A DNA stretch of 64,000 nucleotides from Salinispora mooreana. GTDB taxonomy: Bacteria > Actinomycetota > Actinomycetes > Mycobacteriales > Micromonosporaceae. Position numbers and translations under genes: made by a program. How positions within the stretch are numbered: position 1 is the first letter of the stretch; every line of letters begins with the position of its first letter. This document shows positions 46,756 through 56,597 of the stretch, piece by piece. The notes under the pieces were generated by a model. The model saw nothing but the letters and a program-made list of their open reading frames with translations, was not told where the DNA came from and made no database searches. The stretch is taken from contig NZ_KB900614.1 of the NCBI RefSeq assembly GCF_000379065.1, forward strand, positions 641,164 through 705,163. Direction: 5' to 3'.

Positions 46756-46860
46756 GATGCTCAAGGGTACGCGCCCGACGACGAGACCAACGGCGGCGGC
46801 TCACGGACGTGCGCGCGTATGTCGGTACTAGCCTTGGGCCGGCGAGAGGAGATGGACACG

Positions 46861-47958
46861 ATGCCGGAGCCGACCAACGGCGAACCGGGCGGCCCGACCG
46901 GCACTCAGCGGTTCCGGGCAGACGAGACCGCCCAACCACCGTCTCCCACCAGGAGCGGCTCCGCTGCCGTGCCCCTGCCGCGCCGGCGACAGCGGGACGA
47001 GCCGGTCGAGCCCGCCGCGGCAGCGAGGCACCCGGAGGCACCGGAGGACCAGACCCCGGTTGACCCGTGGGCCGGCACCGACACCACCGGGTGGGAGCTA
47101 CTCTCCATCGAGCTGCCACCCCTGTCGCCGACCCCAGCGGACCCGTCGGAACCGTCCATCCCACCGGCCCCGTCGGCCTCGTTCCCTTCGTCGGCCCCGC
47201 GGCAGCCGCAGCCGCCCTCCGCCGGCCCGGCGGAGCCAGCGTCACCGCCGACCGGACCTGCGGTCCTCCCTTCGGCCGCACCAGCCCCCACCGGCGCTCC
47301 CGCCCCACCCCCCAGCAGCTGTCCGGTCCCGGCGCCGGCCGACTCGGCCCGCCCACCAGCCCCCGCTCAGCCGACGTCGAAGCCAACCGACACGGCAGCA
47401 CGGAGCCGCAACCGCCGAAGGTGGCCCTGGGTGCTGCTGTTCGTCATCGCGTGCTGCTGCGGCGGCCCGGCCTACTGGGCGGCACCGGCGCTCAACCAGT
47501 TCCCGGCGCACGCCGCCCTCCCCAGCGAGTTCAGGGACCTGCGACTACGCGAGGACCAGAGCAGCGGGCAGACCGCGGCGGAGTTGGCACGGCGGGTGGA
47601 CGAGGCGCACTGGACGGCCAGCGACACCTTCGCCGGCATATACCACACCGGTGCGGGCAAGCAGGTGACGGTCTTTGGTGGCACCGGAATCTGGCTCGCG
47701 CCGAAGTCGGCGGCGGAAGACGAGATGGAGCGGCTCACCGGCGAGTACGCGCTCGGCGCGTCGCAGGTCGTCGGGACCGGGGTCCACGGCCAGCACGGGC
47801 GATGTGCCATCGGTCACGACGGTGGCACCGACGTGGTGGTCTGCACCTCCGTTGACCACAGCAGCATCGCCACCGCCGTCTTCACCCGGCTCTCGGTGGC
47901 AGACAGCGCCATCCTCCTCGGCGCCCTACGGAATCAGATCGTCACCCGGTCGGACTGA
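46861..47958 (+). CDS. Proline-rich single-pass membrane protein of an unnamed family
   Basis: A 365-residue protein. Residues 1-180 are disordered, rich in Pro, Ala and Ser. A membrane helix at about residues 188-206 (WPWVLLFVIACCCGGPAYW) follows an Arg-rich stop-transfer stretch. The last 155 residues form an external domain with VTVFGGTGIWLAPKSAAEDEM and HGRCAIGHDGGTDVVVCTSVDHSSIATAVF, with two Cys that may pair. It is a relative of the protein at 60614-61294. No known family. The ATG at 46861 has GAGGAG 10 bases before; another ATG (46852) lies too close to it. Confidence 0.75.
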   Translation: MPEPTNGEPGGPTGTQRFRADETAQPPSPTRSGSAAVPLPRRRQRDEPVEPAAAARHPEAPEDQTPVDPWAGTDTTGWELLSIELPPLSPTPADPSEPSIPPAPSASFPSSAPRQPQPPSAGPAEPASPPTGPAVLPSAAPAPTGAPAPPPSSCPVPAPADSARPPAPAQPTSKPTDTAARSRNRRRWPWVLLFVIACCCGGPAYWAAPALNQFPAHAALPSEFRDLRLREDQSSGQTAAELARRVDEAHWTASDTFAGIYHTGAGKQVTVFGGTGIWLAPKSAAEDEMERLTGEYALGASQVVGTGVHGQHGRCAIGHDGGTDVVVCTSVDHSSIATAVFTRLSVADSAILLGALRNQIVTRSD

Positions 47959-47991
47959 CCCGACTCCGGCTCCATTCCCGCGACTCGGCGT

Positions 47992-48014
47992 CCCGGCTGG
48001 GCCAACCAGCCGGG
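47992..48014. terminator. Hairpin between convergent genes (membrane protein and plsC)
   Basis: A 9-bp perfect G+C-rich stem (47992-48000 with 48006-48014) and a 5-base loop. It lies 34 bases after one stop and 22 bases after the other and may serve both strands. Confidence 0.55.
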
Positions 48015-48035
48015 CCCTCCGCCACCGCGCATCGG

Positions 48036-48734
48036 TCAGACCGCGCCCGGCTCCCCGTCCGCGGGCGGACGTCCACGTGCCGGCGCGTACCGCGGGACAT
48101 ACTCCTGACCGGTGAGCTTCTGGATCTCGCCCATCACCTCATCGGTCATGGCCCGCAGCGAGGCACGGTCGTCCGACCGCCCGGTGAAGTCCAACGGCTT
48201 GCCGAACCGCACGGTGATCCGGCCGGTGAGGGGGCGAGGCATCCGCGCGCCGATCGGCTGCACCTTGTCGGTGCCGATCATGCCGACCGGGATGATCGGC
48301 ACCCCCGCCGTCACCGCGAGCCGGACCGCGCCGGTACGTCCACGGTAGAGCCGCCCGTCCGGGGAGCGGGTCCCCTCCGGGTAGACGACGACCAGGTCAC
48401 CGGCGCGGAGCGCGGGGATCGCCGCATCGAACGCCGACAGGGCTGCGCGCCCGCCGCCGCGCTCCACCGGGATGGCGCCGAGGCCGGTGAGCACGAACCT
48501 GGAGAACCGCCCTTTCAGGCCGGTGCCCTTGAAGTACTCGGACTTGGCCCAGAAGGCCAGGTGCCGGGGGACGGTCGTGCCGAGGAAGAGCTCGTCGGCG
48601 ACCGAGAGGTGGTTGCCAGCGAAGATCGCGCCGCCGGTCTCCGGCACGTACTCCAGCCCTTCCACGGTCGGACGGAAGCCCAACCGAAGCGCGGGCGCCA
48701 AGGTGAGCTTGCCGATGGTGTAGAGCAGCGGCAC
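48036..48734 (-). CDS. 1-acyl-glycerol-3-phosphate acyltransferase (PlsC family)
   Basis: A 232-residue acyltransferase for phospholipid synthesis. The catalytic motif is AGNHLSVADELFLG (NHx4D), with VYPEGTRSPDGRLYRG and VPIIPVGMIGTDKV as the acceptor-binding motifs. The N-terminus has a short hydrophobic part that may sit in the membrane. It starts with GTG, with GGAGG close before. The acyl acceptor (lysophosphatidate or a similar molecule) is inferred from the family. It follows ileS. Confidence 0.9.
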   Translation of the reverse strand: MPLLYTIGKLTLAPALRLGFRPTVEGLEYVPETGGAIFAGNHLSVADELFLGTTVPRHLAFWAKSEYFKGTGLKGRFSRFVLTGLGAIPVERGGGRAALSAFDAAIPALRAGDLVVVYPEGTRSPDGRLYRGRTGAVRLAVTAGVPIIPVGMIGTDKVQPIGARMPRPLTGRITVRFGKPLDFTGRSDDRASLRAMTDEVMGEIQKLTGQEYVPRYAPARGRPPADGEPGAV

Positions 48735-48780
48735 TGGTCCTCCGGCAGTTCGAATACGGGTACAGGGGCGGTGTCACGGT

Positions 48781-48826
48781 AGCGGACCCCCACCAGACAC
48801 CCCGGGCGAGGTGTGGCGGGTCCGCT
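48781..48826 (-). terminator. Hairpin between ileS and plsC
   Basis: A 9-bp stem AGCGGACCC (48781-48789) with GGGTCCGCT (48818-48826); the large loop can fold further (ACACC with GGTGT). It lies 100 bases after the ileS stop. No U-run. Confidence 0.45.
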
Positions 48827-48925
48827 GACCGAGTGACCGATTTAAAGATCAACTTGATGGGGTGGGGGTGAGGAAGGACCCGCTCGCACCGTCGCCGGCG
48901 TCGACCGGGCCCATCCGCACCTGTT

Positions 48926-51900
48926 CTAAACCCGACGGACGGTCACCGCAACCTGCTCACCGTCGCCCACCTCACCGGTGAACCCGGCCAGCCCGGGGGC
49001 GAGCTCCACCGAATCGGCCAGCACCTCCCGGGCCACCACATCGCGGTACGCGGAGACCGCCGCCCACACCTGCTCGGATGCGGCGAGCGCGACCACGATC
49101 CGGTCCGACACATCCAGGTCGGCGTCCCGGCGGGCCTGCTGCACCACCCGGATCACATCTCGGGCCAGCCCCTCGGCGGCCAGCTCCGGGGTGACCTCGG
49201 TGTCCAGAACGACCACGCCCTCACCGCCGGGCAGCGGCGCCGACTGCTCGGCGTCCGCGGCGACCAGCCGCAGCTCGTACTCACCCTCGGCGAGGGTGAC
49301 TCCGGCGGCGACCGGTGCGCCGTCAACCAGCTCCCACTCGCCGGCCTTGACCGCCCTGATCACCTGCTGGACCGCCTTACCGACCCGCGGGCCAAGGGCC
49401 CGGGGCACCACCGTCAACACCTGCTCGCAGTAGCTGCCCAGCTCGTCGGTGAACTCGACCCGCTTCACGTTGACCTCGTCGGCGACCAGGTCGGCGAAGG
49501 GCCGCAGCGCGGCAGCGGCCGGCGTGGCGACAGTCAGCACCGACAGCGGTAGCCGCACCCGCAGGCCACGCGCCTTACGCAGGGACAACGCCGCCGAGGC
49601 GACCCCCCGCACCGCGTCCATCGCAGCGACCAGGTCATGGTCGGCGGGGAACTCCGCCGCCGTCGGCCAGTCGGTCAGGTGCACCGAACGCTCACCGGTC
49701 AGGCCCCGCCAGATCTCCTCGGCCGTCAGCGGCGCCAGCGGCGCGACCACGCGGCAGAGCGTCTCCAGCACCGTCCACAAGGTGTGGAAGGCGTCCTCGT
49801 CGCCGGACCAGAACCGGTCCCGCGAGCGGCGTACGTACCAGTTGGTCAACGCGTCCAGGTAGGACCGGATCGTGGCACAGGCACCGGAGATGTCGTACCC
49901 GTCCAGCTGCGCCTGCGCCGTTGATACCAGCTCGTTCGTCTTCGCCAGCACGTACCGGTCGAGCAGGTGCGCCGAGGCGGTGCTCCGCCGCGCCTGACGT
50001 CCGTCGGCGTTGGCGTAGAGCGAGAAGAAGTACCAGACGTTCCAGAGCGGCAGCAGCACCTGCCGGACCGCGTCCCGGATACCGGCCTCGTGCACCGCCA
50101 TGTCACCACCGCGCAGCACCGGGGAGGACATCAGCATCCAGCGCATCGCGTCCGAGCCGTACGTGTCAAAGATGTGATACACATCCGGGTAGTTGCGCAG
50201 GCTCTTGGACATCTTGCGCCCATCCGACCCAAGCAGGATGCCGTGGCTCAGGCAGTTGCGGAAGGCGGGCCGGTCAAACAGCGCCGTGGCGAGCACGTGC
50301 ATGGTGTAGAACCAACCGCGGGTCTGCCCGATGTACTCGACGATGAAGTCACCCGGGTAGTGGGACTCGAACCAGTCGGCGTTCTCGAACGGGTAGTGCA
50401 CCTGGGCAAACGGCATCGCACCGGACTCGAACCAGCAGTCCAGCACCTCCGGGACCCGGCGCATCATGGACTTCCCGGTCGGGTCGTCCGGGTTCGGGCG
50501 GACCAGCTCATCCACCGCCGGCCGGTGCAGATCGGTCAGGCGTACGCCGAAGTCCCGCTCCAGTTCGGCGAGGGAGCCGTAGACGTCCACCCGCGGATAG
50601 GCCGGGTTGTCGGACCTCCACACCGGGATCGGTGAGCCCCAGAACCGGTTCCGGCTGATCGACCAGTCCCGGGCGTTGGCCAGCCACTTGCCGAACGAGC
50701 CGTCCTTGATGTGCCCCGGAGTCCAGTTGATCTGCTGGTTGAGCTCGACCATCCGATCCTTGAACCGGGTCACCGCGACGAACCAGGACGACACCGCCTT
50801 GTAGACCAGTGGGGTGTCGCAGCGCCAACAGTGCGGGTACGCGTGGGTGTAGGTGTCCTGCCGGAGCACCACGCCCCGCTCCTTCAGCTCCCGGATCACC
50901 GGCTTGTTGACGTCGAAGACCTGCTCCCCCTGGTACGGCGGGACGAGCGCGGTGAACCGGGTACGGTCGTCCACCGTGACCACGGTCGGTATGCCGGCGG
51001 CGTTGCAGGTGTTCTGGTCGTCCTCGCCGAACGCCGGCGCCAGATGCACGATCCCGGTGCCGTCCTCGGTGGTCACGAAGTCCGCGCCCAACACCTGGTA
51101 CGCGTGCTCCCCCGCCGGCTCGACCAGGAAGTCGTACAGCGGGGTGTATCGGCGCCCGATCAGGTCCCGGCCGTACACGGTGCCGACCTGCTGGTACCCC
51201 TCCAACTCCTTGGCGTACGCGGCAACCCGGGCGGCGCCCAGGACGTAGCGCTGCCCGTCCCGCTCCAACACCGCGTACTCGATGTCCGGGCCGACTGCGA
51301 GCGCCAGGTTGGACGGCAGCGTCCACGGCGTGGTGGTCCAGACCCCCAGCGCGACGTCGCCGCGCAGCAGCTCCGGGGCGTCGGAGTCCGGGGTGAGCGT
51401 CAACCACACGCTGAGCGTCGGGTCGTGCCGGTCCCGGTAGACATCGTCCATCCGGGTCTCGGTGTTCGACAGCGGCGTCTCGCACCGCCAGCAGTACGCG
51501 AGCACCCGGAAGCCCTCGTAGACCAGGCCCTTGTCGTGCAGGCTCTTGAAGGCCCACAGGACGCTCTCCATGTAGTCCAGGTCCAGTGTCTTGTAGTCAT
51601 TGGAGAAGTCGACCCAACGGGCCTGACGGGTGACGTAGCGTTCCCAGTCCTGGGTGAACTCCAGCACCGAGCTCCGACAGGCCTCGTTGAACCGGTCCAC
51701 TCCCAGGTCGAGGATCTCCGCCTTGCTGGTGATGCCGAGCTGCTTCTCGGCGACCACCTCGGCGGGCAGGCCGTGGCAGTCCCAGCCGAACCGACGCTCC
51801 ACCCGCCGACCACGCATGGTCTGGTAGCGCGGCACCACGTCCTTGACGTAGCCGGTGAAGAGGTGGCCATAGTGCGGCAGGCCGTTGGCGAACGGCGGAC

Positions 51901-52105
51901 CGTCGTAGAAGACGTACTCGTTGTCGGCGGGGGCACCGTCGGCGACGATGCCGTCCACCAACCGTCGGGAGGCCGGCCGGGCCTCCACGGAGGCCTCGAA
52001 GGTCTTGTCGGCCGTCCAGTGCTCCAGGACCCGACGCTCGATCGCGGGCAGGTCCGGGCTCGCAGGGACTCCGGTCGCGGTCGGGTCATGCAACGGATAG
52101 GCCAT
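48926..52105 (-). CDS. ileS: Isoleucyl-tRNA synthetase
   Basis: A 1,059-residue class I synthetase. The HIGH-type motif is [14 protein letters not shown] (about residues 69-82) and KMSKS is [14 protein letters not shown]. The editing (CP1) domain has [13 protein letters not shown] and the [21 protein letters not shown] stretch. CWRC clusters are zinc-like. The length and sequence fit the long (type 2, eukaryote-like) IleS of actinobacteria, which is often naturally tolerant to mupirocin (family knowledge; not shown here). The ATG follows GAAGGAG. A T-box in the leader controls it by tRNA-Ile charging. Confidence 0.97.
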   Translation of the reverse strand: MAYPLHDPTATGVPASPDLPAIERRVLEHWTADKTFEASVEARPASRRLVDGIVADGAPADNEYVFYDGPPFANGLPHYGHLFTGYVKDVVPRYQTMRGRRVERRFGWDCHGLPAEVVAEKQLGITSKAEILDLGVDRFNEACRSSVLEFTQDWERYVTRQARWVDFSNDYKTLDLDYMESVLWAFKSLHDKGLVYEGFRVLAYCWRCETPLSNTETRMDDVYRDRHDPTLSVWLTLTPDSDAPELLRGDVALGVWTTTPWTLPSNLALAVGPDIEYAVLERDGQRYVLGAARVAAYAKELEGYQQVGTVYGRDLIGRRYTPLYDFLVEPAGEHAYQVLGADFVTTEDGTGIVHLAPAFGEDDQNTCNAAGIPTVVTVDDRTRFTALVPPYQGEQVFDVNKPVIRELKERGVVLRQDTYTHAYPHCWRCDTPLVYKAVSSWFVAVTRFKDRMVELNQQINWTPGHIKDGSFGKWLANARDWSISRNRFWGSPIPVWRSDNPAYPRVDVYGSLAELERDFGVRLTDLHRPAVDELVRPNPDDPTGKSMMRRVPEVLDCWFESGAMPFAQVHYPFENADWFESHYPGDFIVEYIGQTRGWFYTMHVLATALFDRPAFRNCLSHGILLGSDGRKMSKSLRNYPDVYHIFDTYGSDAMRWMLMSSPVLRGGDMAVHEAGIRDAVRQVLLPLWNVWYFFSLYANADGRQARRSTASAHLLDRYVLAKTNELVSTAQAQLDGYDISGACATIRSYLDALTNWYVRRSRDRFWSGDEDAFHTLWTVLETLCRVVAPLAPLTAEEIWRGLTGERSVHLTDWPTAAEFPADHDLVAAMDAVRGVASAALSLRKARGLRVRLPLSVLTVATPAAAALRPFADLVADEVNVKRVEFTDELGSYCEQVLTVVPRALGPRVGKAVQQVIRAVKAGEWELVDGAPVAAGVTLAEGEYELRLVAADAEQSAPLPGGEGVVVLDTEVTPELAAEGLARDVIRVVQQARRDADLDVSDRIVVALAASEQVWAAVSAYRDVVAREVLADSVELAPGLAGFTGEVGDGEQVAVTVRRV

Positions 52106-52117
52106 CGGGGGGTCGCG

Positions 52118-52340
52118 CTCCTTCGCAGCTCACTCTTCGTGGGTCTGCGAGGACGAACCCGCTCCGGACGCCGTCAGCGTGCCGGGGCCGGGCCCGCGGT
52201 ACCACCCCGCTTGGCAGCCAAGATCGACCGCCCGCTCGTTGGCCGGCTGTGACGGGCCGGACCCGTCCGGTTCTACTCGGGCGCGGACGCCCTTTCTTCC
52301 GGAGGCTCACCGGTGATAGCCGGGTCGTCGCCGTGTGGTC
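52118..52340 (-). promoter_or_regulatory. Translational T-box riboswitch of ileS
   Basis: Read on the minus strand, the conserved T-box core GGTGGTACCGCGG is at 52206-52194. Upstream, the specifier region GGCTATCACCGGTGAGC holds the isoleucine codon ATC at 52317-52315. Downstream, CCTCGCAG (52152-52145) can pair with CTGCGAAGG (52128-52120), one base bulged; the latter includes the ribosome-binding site GAAGGAG (52124-52118). There is no terminator with a U-run. This fits the actinobacterial class in which uncharged tRNA-Ile frees the ribosome-binding site. The 5' edge is approximate. Confidence 0.92.
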
Positions 52341-52394
52341 GCCAACCCTACCCGACCCCGGGCAGAGATCGCCGCCGACTTTCCCACCGCGGAA

Positions 52395-52436
52395 CCGGCC
52401 GATCATGAAGCCCCGACCAGCTCCATGATCGGCCGG
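52395..52436 (-). terminator. Hairpin after the phoD gene
   Basis: A 13-bp perfect stem (52395-52407 with 52424-52436) and a 16-base loop, starting 5 bases after the phoD stop. There is no U-run. It separates phoD from the ileS leader. Confidence 0.7.
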
Positions 52437-52441
52437 CGTGG

Positions 52442-54001
52442 TCACCGTGGAGCGGGAAGCGTGATGCTCCAGAGCGAGTTGCCGATGCGATCCCGCAGGT
52501 GGACCGTGCAGGCGCCGCTGTCGGCGTCGATACGCACCTCGCCGAAGTGCTGGAAACCCGCCGCGGGGCTGGTGTTCGCGCTGGGCGGCGCGTTGACGAA
52601 GACCGCTTGCGGGCCGAACGTGCCATCCATCTCGTTGGGGCCGAAGGCGCCGGCGTGCGCCGGGCCGGAGACGAACTCCCAGAAGGGCGTGAAGTCGCCA
52701 ATCGCCGCCCGGGCAGGGTCATAGTGGTGGGCGGCGGTGTAGTGGACATCGGCGGTGAGAAAGAAGATGCCGGTCACCCCGGCGCGATGGACCGCCCGAA
52801 GCACCTCGGCGAACTCCAACTCCCGGCCCGCCGGCGCCCCCGGATCACCCTGCGCCACGCCCTCCTGGGCCGAGCCGTCCGGCACCACCAGACCGAGCGG
52901 CAGGTCGGCCGCGATCACCTTCCACGTCGCCCGGGAGCGGGTCAACTCGCGAATCAGCCACTCCCGCTGCTCCCGGCCGAGCAGCCCCCGGTCCGGATCC
53001 GGGTAGGTGTTCCCGTCGTTCGGGTCCTTGTGCGTACGCATGTCCAGCACGAAGACATCCAGCAATGCCCCGTACGGCAGCCGTCGGTAACGGGGTGCCC
53101 GGATCGGGGTGGGCAACCACTCGTCAAACGCCTGCCGGGCGCGGGCGGCGAGCACGTCTACCCGCTTCTCCGTGTACCGGTCATCGGCCAGCACCTCGCC
53201 CGGGTACCAGTTGTTCGTCACCTCGTGGTCGTCCCACTGGTTGATCTGTGGCACCTCGGCCACGAACGTCCGCAGGTGCTCGTCGAGCATGTTGTACGCG
53301 TACTGCCCCCGGAACTCCGCCAGGGTCTCGGCGACCTTGCTCTTCTCCGGGGTGACGAGGTTCCGCCAGACCCGCCCGTCCGGCAGCGACACCATCTCGG
53401 TCAGCGGGTTGTCGGCATACACCGTGTCACCGCTACAGAGGAAGAAGTCGGGTTCGGTGGCGCGCATGGCGGCGAAGATGGGCATGCCACCGAAGTCGGG
53501 GGCGATGCCCCAGCCCTGCCCAGCGATGTCCGCGGTCCAGACAAACCGGATGTCACGCCGCCGACGTGGGCCGGGGGCGGTCCGCAGGGAACCGGTCAGG
53601 GGCTCACTACACAACCCTGGCCGGTCCAGGCTCTCCGCCCGGACCCGGTAGTACCAGCGCTCACCGGCCGGCAATCCGCGCAGTCGTACCTTGCCGGTGA
53701 AGTCCCCGGTCGGATCCAGGACCGGCCCGCGCAGCCGCCGGGCGTCCCGCAGGTCCGGCCGGCGGCTCACCTCCACCAGCATCCGGCCGGGCCGATCAGC
53801 CCGGGTCCACACCACCGCCGACTCGGCGGAGACGTCGCCGCTCTGCACCCCGTGCGTGAGAACGGGACGACCGGCCGGGCGCCACCCCGCAGCGGCGGGC
53901 CCGGCGGCGCCGCCGGCACTCCCCAGGAGCGCTCCGCCAGCGGCTCCCGCACCCACGGCAAGGCCGGTCCGCAGGAGCGTACGTCGATCGAAATCGGTCA
54001 T
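52442..54001 (-). CDS. phoD: Alkaline phosphatase D family protein, Tat-exported
   Basis: A 519-residue secreted phosphatase. The N-terminus has a twin-arginine signal (FDRRTLLRTGLAVGAGAAGGALLG), so export is by Tat in folded form. The fibronectin-like N-domain has THGVQSGDVSAESAVVWTRAD. The metallophosphatase core has FLCSGDTVYADNP, INQWDDHEVTNNWYPG and FFLTADVHYTAAHHYDP, which hold Fe/Ca ligands in the family. It should release phosphate from phosphodi/monoesters outside the cell. The ATG at 54001 has GGAGG about 7 bases before. No pho box was recognised. Confidence 0.93.
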   Translation of the reverse strand: MTDFDRRTLLRTGLAVGAGAAGGALLGSAGGAAGPAAAGWRPAGRPVLTHGVQSGDVSAESAVVWTRADRPGRMLVEVSRRPDLRDARRLRGPVLDPTGDFTGKVRLRGLPAGERWYYRVRAESLDRPGLCSEPLTGSLRTAPGPRRRRDIRFVWTADIAGQGWGIAPDFGGMPIFAAMRATEPDFFLCSGDTVYADNPLTEMVSLPDGRVWRNLVTPEKSKVAETLAEFRGQYAYNMLDEHLRTFVAEVPQINQWDDHEVTNNWYPGEVLADDRYTEKRVDVLAARARQAFDEWLPTPIRAPRYRRLPYGALLDVFVLDMRTHKDPNDGNTYPDPDRGLLGREQREWLIRELTRSRATWKVIAADLPLGLVVPDGSAQEGVAQGDPGAPAGRELEFAEVLRAVHRAGVTGIFFLTADVHYTAAHHYDPARAAIGDFTPFWEFVSGPAHAGAFGPNEMDGTFGPQAVFVNAPPSANTSPAAGFQHFGEVRIDADSGACTVHLRDRIGNSLWSITLPAPR

Positions 54002-54195
54002 GGTTCCTCCCGGATCGGGGACTCACCCCCGGTCTACCGAACCGACATGACCTTTCCCCGCGGCCCAGATGACCAACCCGGGAACACCCGGTGACCGACC
54101 GCGCCCCAAGGCGCTACAACACCCCGCCGCGGACGCAACCCTGCCGTGGACGCGACAACGCCCCGCCGCGCGCGACAGCGCCTCGGCCGCGATCC

Positions 54196-54621
54196 TCAGA
54201 CCAACTCCGGGAACCAGAGCCCGATCTCGCGCTTCGCGCTGTCGACGGAGTCCGAGGCGTGCACGAGGTTCTCCCGGTTCGACAGCGACAGGTCGCCCCG
54301 GATGGTGCCGGCCGCGGCCCGCCGGCCGTCGGTCACGCCGATCATGCCGCGCACCACCTCGATGACCTGGTCGCCCGAGAGCACGAGCGCGACCAGTGGG
54401 CCGCTGGTCATGAAGGTCTTCAGCGGCGGGTAGAAGGGCTTGTTGACATGCTCGGCGTAGTGCTGATCGGCGAAGTCCGCGTCCAGCGTCCGCTGCACCA
54501 GCGCGTCGAGCCGCAGGCCCTTACTCTCAAATCGGGAGACAATCTCGCCGACCAGCCCGCGGCGGACCGCGTCGGGCTTGATCAATACGAGCGTACGCTC
54601 CTCCGGGCTGCTGCTGGACAC
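54196..54621 (-). CDS. ndk: Nucleoside diphosphate kinase
   Basis: A 141-residue enzyme that moves the terminal phosphate between nucleoside di- and triphosphates. ERTLVLIKPDAVRRGLVGEI is the N-terminal mark; the active-site histidine lies in NRENLVHASDSVDSAKREIGLWF. The GTG at 54621 follows a perfect AGGAGGAA; an earlier in-frame ATG adds six residues but would not use that site. Its position upstream of folC/valS (here convergent to nothing on its side) is common in actinobacteria. Confidence 0.97.
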   Translation of the reverse strand: MSSSSPEERTLVLIKPDAVRRGLVGEIVSRFESKGLRLDALVQRTLDADFADQHYAEHVNKPFYPPLKTFMTSGPLVALVLSGDQVIEVVRGMIGVTDGRRAAAGTIRGDLSLSNRENLVHASDSVDSAKREIGLWFPELV

Positions 54622-54762
54622 GCTGTTCCTCCTGTACACCGAAGGCGACCGGGATGGGTACGGTCAGCGTATCGGCCCGGTCTCGGCGCCGGTGCGGCGG
54701 TCGGTCCTTCCCCCGGCGGCCGAGTCGGCCTAGCCTGGCCCCTACCCCCCAGGAGGTCCACA

Positions 54763-56097
54763 GTGGCGAATGGCGGTAGCCGCCCGATCGCGCCGGTCCG
54801 CAAACTGGTCGGCGCGGCGCTGGGCACGGTGGCCACGTTCGTGGTCTTGTTCGGCCTGGGCATGCCGAGTTGGTCGATCGTGGCGCTCGGCGGCGCCATC
54901 CTGGTGCTGGCGGTCGCCCTCGCCACGGTTCGGGCCGGCGGGCGCACCTGGGTCATCGGTGAGGGGACGGTGCACACCGTCTCCGAGCCGCCAACCCAGT
55001 ACGCGTTCGGCCGCTGCGAGTTGCAGCTCTTCATCGACGCGCCCGGGCTACCGCCACGATCCAAGAAGATCATCGAACCGCGGGTACCGGTCGCCAAGTG
55101 GCCGGCGCCGGGCCAGGCCCTACCGATCCGGGTGGCGCTCGACGACCAGCGGCACGTACGCGTCCTCTGGGACGAGGTGCTCACCCACGCAGAAACCGCG
55201 CGGGTCAGCGCCGCGGACCTGCCCCTGCACCACCCAGACCCGGACCTACCGATAGAGGAACTGCTGATCCAGCAGGAGGCACCGCCGTGGGCCGGCCGGC
55301 CAGCCGACGACGAGTTCCGGGACCCGTACGCCGACCCGGTTCCGCCGCCGACCGAGCCCAGCACAGTCGTCGTACACCATGTCCCCGGCAGCCCGCCGGT
55401 TCTCGACGGGGAACTGGTCAACCCACCCGCCCCCGGCGACCTACCGCGCCGCTCCGCGCCGAGCCCCCGACCCCCCGCCGAGCAACGATTCGACCCATCG
55501 GCCGAGGCAGCGCCCTTCCAGACGGCACCATTCGAGGACGCCTCCGCCGCCACGCCAGCTCGACCGACCGCCGAAGAGCCCGGACCGGCCGGCGACGGGT
55601 TCCGGGTCCCCGCCCCGGCGGACCCGGTCGACCTGCCCCTGGACGACCCGATGCCGCCGTACGCCGAGGAACCGGTGATCCCGGACCTGGACGAGGCGAT
55701 CTTCGGGGAGCCCGCCGGTGACCCGCCGATCGCCGGGGTGGGGTTCACCCTGCTCGTCACCGACCTGGCCCGGTCGCTCACCTTCTATCGGGACCTCGGC
55801 TTCACCGAGGTCGACCAGGGCTCCGGTAACGCGGTGCTCGCCTCCGGGGCGACCCGCCTGGTGCTCCGGGAGGTCACCGAGGCCGTCCCCATCAGCCGTC
55901 GGCTCGTGCACGTCAACCTTGAGGTTGACGACATCCAAGACGCGTACGCGCGGCTGCGCGAATCCGGCGTCCGCTTCACCTATCCGCCCCGGGTCGTCAA
56001 CCGCGGGTCGAAGCTGGAGGTGTGGGCAGCCGCCTTCCGCGATCCGGACGGACACGGCATCGCCCTCACCCAGTGGCGGGAACGCGCCGAAGCCTGA
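54763..56097 (+). CDS. Membrane protein fused to a VOC (glyoxalase-like) domain
   Basis: A 444-residue protein starting with GTG (AGGAGG close before). Two hydrophobic segments are near residues 14-55. A small beta-rich part follows (FGRCELQLFIDAPGL to DDQRHVRVLWDEVL). A Pro/Glu/Asp-rich linker runs from about residue 165 to 325. The last 115 residues form a VOC domain: VGFTLLVTDLARSLTFYRDLGFTEV, LVLREV, HVNLEVDDIQDAYARLRESGV and AAFRDPDGHGIALTQW. VOC domains bind a metal in glyoxalases or bind drugs in resistance proteins; whether this one is catalytic is not clear. It is divergent from ndk. Confidence 0.8.
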   Translation: MANGGSRPIAPVRKLVGAALGTVATFVVLFGLGMPSWSIVALGGAILVLAVALATVRAGGRTWVIGEGTVHTVSEPPTQYAFGRCELQLFIDAPGLPPRSKKIIEPRVPVAKWPAPGQALPIRVALDDQRHVRVLWDEVLTHAETARVSAADLPLHHPDPDLPIEELLIQQEAPPWAGRPADDEFRDPYADPVPPPTEPSTVVVHHVPGSPPVLDGELVNPPAPGDLPRRSAPSPRPPAEQRFDPSAEAAPFQTAPFEDASAATPARPTAEEPGPAGDGFRVPAPADPVDLPLDDPMPPYAEEPVIPDLDEAIFGEPAGDPPIAGVGFTLLVTDLARSLTFYRDLGFTEVDQGSGNAVLASGATRLVLREVTEAVPISRRLVHVNLEVDDIQDAYARLRESGVRFTYPPRVVNRGSKLEVWAAAFRDPDGHGIALTQWRERAEA

Positions 56098-56116
56098 ATG
56101 GGTCGGTCGGCCAATC

Positions 56117-56163
56117 GGCCTGAGCAGGTCGGTCAGCCGGGGCCTGAGCAGGTCGGTCAGCCG
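56117..56163. repeat. 23-bp direct repeat, two copies
   Basis: Two copies of GGCCTGAGCAGGTCGGTCAG plus CCG, at 56117-56139 and 56141-56163. The second holds the stop codon of the DUF4233 gene on the other strand; the first lies 20 bases after the VOC fusion gene. Confidence 0.88.
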
Positions 56164-56597
56164 AGGATCACCCGCCGCACGTGCAGGGCGTACACCCACA
56201 CCAACGCGAAGATGACCCCGAGCACCAGCAGCGACCAGTGCAACGCGCCGGCGAGCAGCAACGCGCCCTGCAGCACGATCCCCGCCGACCAGGCCCAGGC
56301 GCGACGGATCACTCCGGCCAGCAGCACCGCCAGCACCGCCAGCGCCACCACAGCGGCGATCGCGGCAGCGCTCAGCCCGCCGCCGACCACCCGCATCGGC
56401 TGGATGGCCAGCACCAGGACCAGAGCCTCAAGGCTCAGCAGCCCGGCACCGAGACCGGCCACTGCCCGCTGCGGATTGCGCAACCCGGAGCGGCGCGGCG
56501 GCGACACCGAGCCCTCTGGCAGCTCGGCCGCCGGAGGCGAACCCGGCGACCGCCCGGCCGCCGGCCCCGGCCCGGTTGGACGCCCCGCGGCAGTCAT
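56157..56597 (-). CDS. DUF4233 membrane protein
   Basis: A 146-residue protein. The first 35 residues are Pro/Gly-rich; four hydrophobic segments follow. SGLRNPQRAVAGLGAGLLSLEALVLVLAI and WAWSAGIVLQGALLLAG fit DUF4233. The gene lies directly after folC, overlapping as ATGA, which is its normal place in actinobacteria. Its function is unknown. Confidence 0.88.
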   Translation of the reverse strand: MTAAGRPTGPGPAAGRSPGSPPAAELPEGSVSPPRRSGLRNPQRAVAGLGAGLLSLEALVLVLAIQPMRVVGGGLSAAAIAAVVALAVLAVLLAGVIRRAWAWSAGIVLQGALLLAGALHWSLLVLGVIFALVWVYALHVRRVILG

